A DNA stretch of 64,000 bases from Cyanobacteriota bacterium. GTDB lineage: Bacteria; Cyanobacteriota; Cyanobacteriia; CACIAM-69d. Position numbers and translations under genes: made by a program. This document shows, in pieces, positions 26,258-33,118 of the stretch. Each line of letters opens with the position of its first letter. Position 1 is the stretch's first letter. The DNA is taken from assembly GCA_022402445.1 (NCBI GenBank), contig JAKRSF010000008.1, positions 62,001 to 126,000 of the forward strand, written 5' to 3'. The notes below the pieces were generated by a model. That model saw only the letters and a program-made list of their open reading frames with translations. It ran no database searches and was not told where the DNA came from.

Positions 26258-28423
26258 TTAGTTGCCGTTGGGATCGCTGTTGGGGTTGCCGTTGGGGTCG
26301 CCGTCGCTGTTGGGATCGTCGCCGCTGGGGCTGTCCTCGCCGGGGTCGGTTGTGCTGTCCTCCTCGTCCGGCTCGTCCCCTTCCGCTTGGCGGATGCGAT
26401 CGTCGAGGAGCTGGGGACGGACGGGGGTGCGGCCGGCTTCGAGCTGCTGGATTTGGTACTGGGCATCGCGGTAGCAGCCGAGGCGGCCCTGATCGAGGCA
26501 GAGTTTGGCGGATTGTTTGAAGTCCAGGAGGGCTCCGCTGCGATCGCGCAGGGCCAACCGGGCAACGCCGCGATCGTAATAGACCAGCGCATGGTTGGGG
26601 CGCAGTTCGATCGCCCGATTAAAATCCTCGATCGTGCCCTGGATTTCCCCCAGGTCGTAGCGGGACAGGCCGCGATTGTAGTAGGGATCCGGGTCGTCCG
26701 GCTCTAGCTGAATCGCCACATTGAGATCCGCGATCGCCGCCTGGAAATTTTCGAGCCGTCGATGGGCCAATGCGCGATTTTGGTAGGCCATGGCATAGCT
26801 CGGATTGAGCTCGATCGCCTTGGTGGCATCATCAATGGCCTGCTGCTGCTGATCGAGGTTGGAATGGGACAGGCTGCGGTTGAGGTAGGCCGCCGCCAGG
26901 GCCGGATCACTGGACTTCGCCGCCGCGATCGCCCGGTCATAGTCCGCGATCGCCCCCGCATCATCCCCCGTATCCGCCTTCACATTGCCCCGGTTGAGAT
27001 ACACCGACGCCAGGGAACTATCCCGCTTGAGGGCCTCGCTGTAGTCCGCCAGCGCCCCATCCAAATCCCCCAAGTAATAGCGCGCATTGCCCCGCTGGAA
27101 ATAGGCCGGAGCCCGGTCAGGCCGCGCCCGAATCGCCCGATCCAAATCCGCGATCGCCGCCTCAAAATCCCCCGCATCAATATAGGCAACCCCGCGCCGA
27201 TAGAGCACCTCCGGATTGCCCCCATCAATCGCCGCCGCCGCCTGGAACGCCGCCATCGCCCCCTGATAATTCCCCGCCTCCAGGGCCGCCGTCCCCTGGT
27301 GCAAATGCCACTGGATCCGCAGGGGCCGCGCCGCCAGCACTACGATCGCCACCCCCGCGATCGCCACCGCCCCCCCGATCAGCACCCGCCGCCGATCATC
27401 GCGCCATGCCGCCCGAGCCCGCTCCATCCACCGCGATCGCCACCCCTCGCGATCGCCCTCCTCCGTCTTCGCCAACTTACCCGCCCCCGCCCCATTCTTC
27501 TGGGCCGACAGCCCCCGCCCATAGCGCCCCGCCCCACTCAAACCCGCCCCCGAACCCACCCCACTGCCCAAGCCATAGAGCGTCCGCAAATCCTGAAGAG
27601 CCTCCGCCGCCGACTGGTAGCGCTGGTCAAAAAACGGACAGATCAACCGATCAATAAAATCCGCCAACGACGGCTCCACCGCATCCGCATCCCTGCGCCA
27701 CTGGGGACTCGGCGGCTTACTGCCATTGGCCTCCCCATGGCGCGGCAACTGGCTCGCCTTAAACCCCGTCAGGGCCTGCACACAGATCGTCCCCACCGAA
27801 TACAAATCACTGTTATAGAGCGGATTCCCCTGGAGCTGCTCCGGAGCCATATAGGCCAACACCTCCGGCGCTTGGCTCGGCGGCGTCGCGCTCTGGGCCC
27901 GGGCCGACGGATTAGCAATTTCCTGCACCAGGCCAAAATTAATCGGCACCAGTCGCCCATCCCCCTGGCGGCGGATCAGGTTATCGGGGCAAATATTGCG
28001 GTGGATCACCCCATTCTTATGGATGAAATCCAGCACCTCCAGCAGATCCTGGAGCAGGCGGATCACATATTCGTCCGACAGCTTCTGGCCGGGGAGCAGC
28101 TCCTGGGCCAGGGGATGGCCGAGGATATATTCCTCCACGAAATAAAGCTGCCCCTCCTCCTCAAAACAGGCCAAAAGCTGGGGAATTCGCTCATGGGTGC
28201 CCAGTTTTTCTAGGGTTTCCGCCTTCTTTTTGAAGAGCAGTTGCACCACCTGCAACGCCTTGGGATTGCGGCTGGGGAAGGAGAACTGGCGCACAATGCA
28301 CTGGGGATAGCCCGGACGACGCATATCGGCGGCCACGTAGGTTTGGCCGAAGGCCCCGGAGGTGAGCACTTCGACAATGCGATAGCGTCGATCAAGCAGT
28401 TGACCAATCGATAGGACGGCCAT
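26258..28423 (-). CDS. Pseudokinase with TPR repeats, paralog of the neighbouring kinase
   Basis: 721 residues, ATG at 28423. It has the same plan as the neighbour (kinase-like domain, one membrane helix near 345-370, then TPR). Every core catalytic position is changed: ATP Lys to R45, helix C Glu to K67, HRD Asp to N143 (HRNICPDN), and DFG Asp to N162 (NFG). All four align at a constant offset of +4 from the intact kinase, so this is a true pseudokinase. The tail ends in an Asp/Asn/Pro/Gly-rich repeat (DPNSDGDPNGNPNSDPNGN), unusual for this type. It is probably a regulatory partner or TPR scaffold of the intact kinase; that is inference. The gap to the kinase gene is 213 bases. Confidence 0.9.
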   Translation of the reverse strand: MAVLSIGQLLDRRYRIVEVLTSGAFGQTYVAADMRRPGYPQCIVRQFSFPSRNPKALQVVQLLFKKKAETLEKLGTHERIPQLLACFEEEGQLYFVEEYILGHPLAQELLPGQKLSDEYVIRLLQDLLEVLDFIHKNGVIHRNICPDNLIRRQGDGRLVPINFGLVQEIANPSARAQSATPPSQAPEVLAYMAPEQLQGNPLYNSDLYSVGTICVQALTGFKASQLPRHGEANGSKPPSPQWRRDADAVEPSLADFIDRLICPFFDQRYQSAAEALQDLRTLYGLGSGVGSGAGLSGAGRYGRGLSAQKNGAGAGKLAKTEEGDREGWRSRWMERARAAWRDDRRRVLIGGAVAIAGVAIVVLAARPLRIQWHLHQGTAALEAGNYQGAMAAFQAAAAIDGGNPEVLYRRGVAYIDAGDFEAAIADLDRAIRARPDRAPAYFQRGNARYYLGDLDGALADYSEALKRDSSLASVYLNRGNVKADTGDDAGAIADYDRAIAAAKSSDPALAAAYLNRSLSHSNLDQQQQAIDDATKAIELNPSYAMAYQNRALAHRRLENFQAAIADLNVAIQLEPDDPDPYYNRGLSRYDLGEIQGTIEDFNRAIELRPNHALVYYDRGVARLALRDRSGALLDFKQSAKLCLDQGRLGCYRDAQYQIQQLEAGRTPVRPQLLDDRIRQAEGDEPDEEDSTTDPGEDSPSGDDPNSDGDPNGNPNSDPNGN

Positions 28424-28684
28424 GGGCTGGGGGGCGTGACCCTCGGGCGCTAGGGTAGGGCAGACAGGCGATCGCGCGGGCACCAGGGGGGACACTCGGG
28501 GGGAGGGGTCTGGTGTGGCGGGCTGCCCAAACTGCGGTTAGATTCTACCCCAGTGTAGACTAAGGCTCGATTTCCGCTTCTGGGGCGCGTTTAGGGGCTG
28601 GGGGTGGGGGGCTAGGGGGCGCTGGGGCTGGGCGATCGCGCCGGGGGCGGTGGGGGAGGATCGGGGGAACGGCCGCAATGGAGC

Positions 28685-29521
28685 ATGGAAACTGTGGTGA
28701 CTGAATCGAGGGTTAAAGCGGTGGCTGAATCAAGGATGGGGCAGTGGCAATGGCGGCGGTGGCAGGGGTTGTCCTACCTGACGTGCGATCTGCTGGAGGG
28801 CTGGTCCCATGGCTTTTTTACGCGGGAGTTTTCGCCGCGATCGCCGGAGGAACTGACGGCCCTGCTGGCTCCGGGGGCGCGGCCCCTGCGGGTGAAACAG
28901 GTCCATGGCGATCGCGTGCTGCGGTCGGGGGAAATCCACGGGGGGGCGGTGCAGACGGAGGCATCCACCGGGGCGTCGGAGCAGTCTACCTATCCCCAGG
29001 CGGATGGCACGATCGCCGACGGGGCGGCCCAGGTGGCTTGGGTCTGTACGGCGGACTGCACCCCGGCGCTGATTGGCGATCGCCGGACCGGGCGGGTGGC
29101 GGCGGTCCATGCGGGATGGCGCGGCACGGCGGCGGCGGTGGTGCCCAAGGCGATCGCCCGCTTTCAAGAACTGGGCAGCCAGATCGAGGATGTGGTGGTG
29201 GCCCTCGGACCGGCCATCAGCGGCGATCGCTACCAGGTGGATGAACCCGTAGCGGCCCAAACCCTGGCGGCGCTGGATCTAGATCTAGAGGTGGCGATCG
29301 CCCTGGCAGAACCGCCGATTTTGCCGGATCCGGAGCCGGGGAAATGTCGCCTGGACGTGCGGCGGGTGAATGTGCTGCAACTGAAGCGCCTGGGGATTGA
29401 CCGCGATCGCATCGCCGTCGCCCCCCACTGCACCCACAGCGAGCCCGATCGCTTCTTTTCCTATCGCCGCGATGGCACCAAAACGGTCCAATGGTCCGGA
29501 ATCGCCAGCGCGATCGCCTAG
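28685..29521 (+). CDS. pgeF: Laccase-domain protein (peptidoglycan editing factor PgeF / YfiH family)
   Basis: 278 residues. Members of this family have a multicopper-like domain with purine nucleoside phosphorylase or peptidoglycan-editing roles reported for homologs. RVKQVHGDRV, VCTADCTPALIG, VHAGWRGTAAAVV (His-Cys-His metal site) and SEPDRFFSYRRDG are the family landmarks. The start is uncertain: ATG at 28685 or the in-frame ATG at 28736 (MGQWQ), which has AAGG just before it. It is a single gene on the plus strand, with a palindrome between it and the convergent terC gene. Confidence 0.85.
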   Translation: METVVTESRVKAVAESRMGQWQWRRWQGLSYLTCDLLEGWSHGFFTREFSPRSPEELTALLAPGARPLRVKQVHGDRVLRSGEIHGGAVQTEASTGASEQSTYPQADGTIADGAAQVAWVCTADCTPALIGDRRTGRVAAVHAGWRGTAAAVVPKAIARFQELGSQIEDVVVALGPAISGDRYQVDEPVAAQTLAALDLDLEVAIALAEPPILPDPEPGKCRLDVRRVNVLQLKRLGIDRDRIAVAPHCTHSEPDRFFSYRRDGTKTVQWSGIASAIA

Positions 29522-29547
29522 GGTACCCATCCCCTCTAGGCCCCGAA

Positions 29548-29569
29548 ACCAGGGGTTTAAACCCCTGGT
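29548..29569. terminator. Palindrome between convergent pgeF and TerC genes
   Basis: ACCAGGGGTTT and its exact reverse complement meet head to head, giving an 11-bp perfect palindrome. It lies 26 bases past the pgeF stop and before the TerC stop. There is no loop and no T-run on either side, so it may be a repeat element rather than a classical terminator. Confidence 0.45.
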
Positions 29570-29626
29570 CCCCCACCGATGAAACCGCGATTGAACCGCG
29601 ATCGCATCACCCCAAGGATCCTTGCC

Positions 29627-30448
29627 CTAGGGATCCTTACTCGCGACGCCCGCCGCCAGATCCACCACGGGAGCCCCGCGATCGCCCTCCGTCTCCGGTC
29701 GAGCCTTCGGGGACGCGCCCGCCTCAGGCCCCTCGACCGCCCCATCCGCCTCCACCTTCGGCAGCCGCACCGAAAAACCCCAGGCAAAAATCACCCCAAT
29801 GCAGGTAATCATGAACCAGTCCGGCGGCACCCACAGATCCGTCCCAAAGGCCAGTTCCAGGGAGCGAATCATCAGCCGCATCCCCACCAAGCCCACCGTC
29901 ACATAGCCCGCCGCCTCCAGCCGCTCATATTCCTCAAGCCAGCGGATGAACAGCCCCGCCATGAACCGCAGGGTAATCACCCCCAGGGTGCCCCCCGTCA
30001 GCACCAGCCAGGTTTCATCGGAAATGGCGATCGCCGTGGTCACACTATCGAGGGAAAACGCCAGATCCGTAATGGCGATCGTCGGCACCGCCTGCCACAG
30101 CCCATCAAAATGGAACCGGCCCCCCGGCGTACCATCCTCCCCCTCACCCGAGAAGAAATAGCGCCCCACCAGCCACAGCAGATAAATCGCCCCCAGCATT
30201 TCAAACTGCCAGAACCGAATCACCCACGTCGCCACCAAAATCAGCGAAATGCGCAGGACAAAGGCCGCCACCAGCCCCAGATTCAATGCCTTGCGCTGGA
30301 GTTCCTTGTCCGGCAACCCCTGGGCGATCGCCGCCAGGGCGATGGCATTATCCGCCGACAGCACCGCCTCCAGTGCCACCAGCACAATCAGCAGCAGCGC
30401 CGTATCAACCCCAAAACTGGGCGAAAAATCAAGAAACTGGTCTAGCAT
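29627..30448 (-). CDS. TerC-family integral membrane protein
   Basis: About 273 residues. TerC/Alx proteins are inner-membrane proteins linked to tellurite and manganese handling and, in chloroplasts and cyanobacteria, to thylakoid membrane assembly. It has about seven hydrophobic helices with the signature ALEAVLSADNAIALAAI and a second acidic helix (ITDLAFSLDSVTTAIAI). The start at 30448 (MLDQFLDF) is preferred over ATG at 30481, because the family begins with this short hydrophilic stretch. The C-terminal tail is hydrophilic. The specific ion is not evident. Confidence 0.85.
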   Translation of the reverse strand: MLDQFLDFSPSFGVDTALLLIVLVALEAVLSADNAIALAAIAQGLPDKELQRKALNLGLVAAFVLRISLILVATWVIRFWQFEMLGAIYLLWLVGRYFFSGEGEDGTPGGRFHFDGLWQAVPTIAITDLAFSLDSVTTAIAISDETWLVLTGGTLGVITLRFMAGLFIRWLEEYERLEAAGYVTVGLVGMRLMIRSLELAFGTDLWVPPDWFMITCIGVIFAWGFSVRLPKVEADGAVEGPEAGASPKARPETEGDRGAPVVDLAAGVASKDP

Positions 30449-30612
30449 GGCATCCTGGGACGCGATCGCCGCCTTCCCCAACGTAATTGACGAAGTATTC
30501 CTATCAGCCTACCGCTCTGTTACGCCTTGTAACAAACCCATTCACGAAACTGGCGGTCTGGCTGAAAGTAGTGGGGACTGCGATTGATAAAAAACCTGGA
30601 GTTCTGGAAGCT

Positions 30613-30708
30613 ATGGGTATCTCGGATACGCAAATCTACGTAGCCCTGTTGCTGGCCCTGGTGCCGGCGGTCCTAGCCTATCGTCTTTCGACGGCCCTTT
30701 ACAAATAA
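30613..30708 (+). CDS. psaM: Photosystem I subunit PsaM
   Basis: 31 residues and one transmembrane helix: MGISDTQIYVALLLALVP followed by AVLAYRLSTALYK. PsaM is a small intrinsic subunit near the trimer interface of cyanobacterial photosystem I. Length and order match the family fully; ISDTQ, the AL-rich helix and the RL-T-LYK ending are diagnostic. The ATG at 30613 is preceded by the purine-rich GGAAG at 6 bases. An open frame extends upstream but the added residues have no PsaM similarity, so this start is chosen. It is transcribed divergently from terC. Confidence 0.95.
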   Translation: MGISDTQIYVALLLALVPAVLAYRLSTALYK

Positions 30709-31307
30709 CGCGATCCTAGCGATCAATCCGACGACGAACTCATTTTTACCGCAGGGCTGGGGTGATAGGCCGCGATCGCGCAATTGCGTTGGAGAGCGTC
30801 TACCCCCCGGCCCTGTGCCATTACTGGGGATTGGTGCAGGGGGATCAGCACCCTTCCCATGGGGGCCAGCGGCAACGGAAAAAGGCACGATCCGGTTAGG
30901 GAATCCGCGAAAAAAACCAGAGGCGGAAGGTGCCCCACGGCCCCACCCCCTCGATCTAAGCCTTTAAATTGAAGATTTTTTGGGGATTTTTCGCCTCAAC
31001 CCTTGCGATCTTCGCCGCTGCAACTGTTAGCATTTGGGCGGATCGAGTTGGGGACGCCCCGTAGAGATTCACCGTAGCGCCCAGCCGCACCACACGGAAG
31101 CATTCCCCAGGGGGGCCGCGAGGGTGGAGGTGCCCTAGGGACCGTTGCCCCGTCCGGTTTTACCCCCCTGTCCCCGGAAGGGATGGGTGTCCACCGAGTG
31201 GCTGAGGCTTGGAGTTGGGGCTCGAAGTTCGAGGTTTTTGGCCCGTTCCCGTTGATTTCTTTCGCTAGCACCCTTCGCGGCAGCGCCTTCCGCAATCCCC
31301 GATCCGC
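30709..31307. other. Intergenic region after psaM
   Basis: The 600-base gap contains no gene I can support. A minus-strand frame over about 30959-31135 (segments VVRLGATVNLYGASPTRSAQ and MLTVAAAKIARVEAKNPQ) runs uninterrupted without a good start or a known relative. A CTCGAA-G-TTCGAG palindrome lies near 31220. I looked for SRP, RNase P and tmRNA landmarks and saw none. Confidence 0.3.
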
Positions 31308-31790
31308 ATGAATGCCCTACCGTCCCCCTCCCAGTATCCGCCCCCGGAGCGATCGCCCCGTCGTCAGCCCCGCCGTGGTGGATCGGCCCCGGCCCACCGC
31401 CGCGCGGCGCAACCCGGTGCCCGGAGCCATCCCTATCGGCAGCGGGCCTTGGAGTTGGGGGCGAAGTTGGGGGTCAACGCGATCGCGATTTTGGCAGCCA
31501 CCAGCGGGCTCTGTCGCCTGGTGCCGTTCTACCTGAGCCGCGACGGTGCCCTCCAGCAGCTCGAGTCGGAGGTGTCGGGCCTCGAAAGCCGCGTCGATGC
31601 CCTCCAAACGGAGTTCCGCACCCACTTTGATCCGGCCAACGGGGTCAACACCATGCGGGAAACCACGGGCCGCCTGTCGCCGAACCAGCGCTACCTGTTC
31701 CTGCCGGGGGAAGCGGAAACGGTTCCTGGGGAAGGGCGGGGCACCGCGCCATCGGACGCCCCCTCCGAGCCCGGTGAGATGACCCCCTAG
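31308..31790 (+). CDS. Small membrane coiled-coil protein of cyanobacterial type
   Basis: 160 residues. A basic, Arg/Pro-rich N-terminal third is followed by one hydrophobic segment at about 50-72 (LGVNAIAILAATSGLCRLVP), then a short coiled coil (ALQQLESEVSGLESRVDALQTEF) and a Pro/Glu/Gly-rich tail. This basic-TM-coil topology resembles FtsL-type division proteins, but I do not see enough to assign it. I recall similar short proteins as conserved among cyanobacteria without a function. It begins 599 bases after psaM and is probably its own unit. Confidence 0.6.
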   Translation: MNALPSPSQYPPPERSPRRQPRRGGSAPAHRRAAQPGARSHPYRQRALELGAKLGVNAIAILAATSGLCRLVPFYLSRDGALQQLESEVSGLESRVDALQTEFRTHFDPANGVNTMRETTGRLSPNQRYLFLPGEAETVPGEGRGTAPSDAPSEPGEMTP

Positions 31791-32079
31791 GGATTAGGAA
31801 CGAGCTGGGGAAGTGGCGATCTGGACTGGATCAGTCGCCCCCAGTTCATGGCTTCTCGACCTATGCCCTTGACGGTTCCTCCCAGTTTTCCTGGAGCTTG
31901 GTCCGTTTCGTGGTTGTTCATCCGCTGCCCCCTGGGCCGATCGCGCCCCCAGCTTCCTCACCAACAACGTAGGGCGGATTTTCAAAAAATCAAGTCTTGG
32001 CCCCTTCAAAATTGCCGCCGCCCCAGGGCTGCCGGAGATCCATTCTGTGAACCGCGATCGCCCCCCGCGATCGTCCAAC

Positions 32080-32481
32080 CTAGGGCTCAGCCCCCCCCGA
32101 AGGGCAAGGCACCGAAGCCCCCAGCAAGCGGCTAATGGTCTGCCGCAGCACATCCGCCTCAAAGGGTTTCGTTAAATATTCCGAAGCGCCCGCCAGCCGC
32201 CCCTGGACCCGATCAAACGCGCCATTGCGCCCCGTCAACATGACAATGGGCAGGGCCTTGAACTGCGGCAGACTCCGCACCGTCCGACAGAGTTCTAGGC
32301 CATCAATGTCGGGCATGGACACGTCCAGCAGCACCAGGGAAATATCCTCTTGGTAAACGATGGAGAGGGCATCGGTGGCATTATTGGCCACCAGGACTCG
32401 ATAGGTGTCGCCCAGGGTGCGACGGACGAGTTGATGGACAATGGGGCTATCGTCTACCGCTAAGATCGTAGGTTGAGCCAT
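32080..32481 (-). CDS. CheY-like response regulator
   Basis: 133 residues, a lone receiver domain. The acidic pair DD (residues 10-11), phospho-acceptor D53 (LVLLDVSMPDIDG), a Thr in VMLTGRN and Lys in LTKPFEADVLRQ form the phosphorylation site. There is no DNA-binding output, so it signals through protein contacts, as PilG/PilH-type regulators do. The last residues are Ser/Pro/Gly-rich. No kinase is directly adjacent, though a large histidine kinase is divergently encoded about 640 bases away. Confidence 0.9.
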   Translation of the reverse strand: MAQPTILAVDDSPIVHQLVRRTLGDTYRVLVANNATDALSIVYQEDISLVLLDVSMPDIDGLELCRTVRSLPQFKALPIVMLTGRNGAFDRVQGRLAGASEYLTKPFEADVLRQTISRLLGASVPCPSGGAEP

Positions 32482-33118
32482 TGCAGTTGCATTCCTCTCA
32501 GAGCCGACACGTTTGCGCTGATGCTGGCGGGGTGCGATCCGAGGCGACGGGGGGGCGCGATCGCCCGGTGACTTGCGCGTGTGATTTTTAGGGAACCATT
32601 CCTAGGGCCAGTCAACTCCCAGGGCTGATGCGCTGATCCGTTGGGCATTCGGGGGGCTTGGGGCCGCCGTCAGGGCACGCAGCGGCGAGGTACGGAGCCA
32701 CGGGATTAGCCGGTGGCGAGGGCACTACCCTCACGTTCTACGATAGATCGTTTTTCCGGTGGCTCTGCCACATCGTTACCGACCGCATTACGGGGGGGCC
32801 GCCTTTTAGATTTCTGTTAGCATCGGGGCAGGAATTGCGATCCTCCCTCCCCTGGGACTGGGCGGTCGGTGTGGTTGGGGCTTGGTGGTCTGAACCTTGG
32901 GGTCCGTTGAGGTGGATTTCAGCCCAGATGATGGCTTCCTCCGCTGCGGTGTCGGGATGCCCGAAGGGGGGTGCTGGCCCAGTTGCGGGTGCGCCCTTGG
33001 GGCCATGGCTGGGGGGAGGCTGCCGATCGTTAGGTTGAATCGCCCACTGCTCTACCCCAGCTAGCTCCGTCCTGATGGGCCTTGTGCCTGCGGCGTTCCG
33101 AAAGAGGTTGACGAATCA
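32482..33118. other. Intergenic region between the response regulator and histidine kinase genes
   Basis: 637 bases with no gene I can support. A plus-strand open frame over 32658-33038 translates to a Gly/Ala/Trp-rich composition with no domain-like pattern and is rejected. The segment 32740-32840 is more mixed in composition and could hold promoters for the divergent neighbours. Confidence 0.3.

Noticed and set aside
26762-28213. Long plus-strand frame opposite the pseudokinase
   Set aside because: Arg/Pro/Ile-rich shadow of the TPR codons; the minus-strand gene has clear kinase and TPR homology.
31140-31210. CCGGAAGG segment resembling the SRP RNA tetraloop region
   Set aside because: Flanking bases do not fit the SRP helix and the conserved GGTCAGG is missing.
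30996-31295. Minus-strand open frame of 99 codons after psaM
   Set aside because: Low-complexity Pro/Arg/Ser composition and no recognisable family; another frame on the same strand is at least as plausible, so neither is called.
32658-33038. Open frame between the response regulator and histidine kinase
   Set aside because: Composition is Gly/Trp/Arg-skewed with no domain pattern; typical chance frame in G+C-rich DNA.
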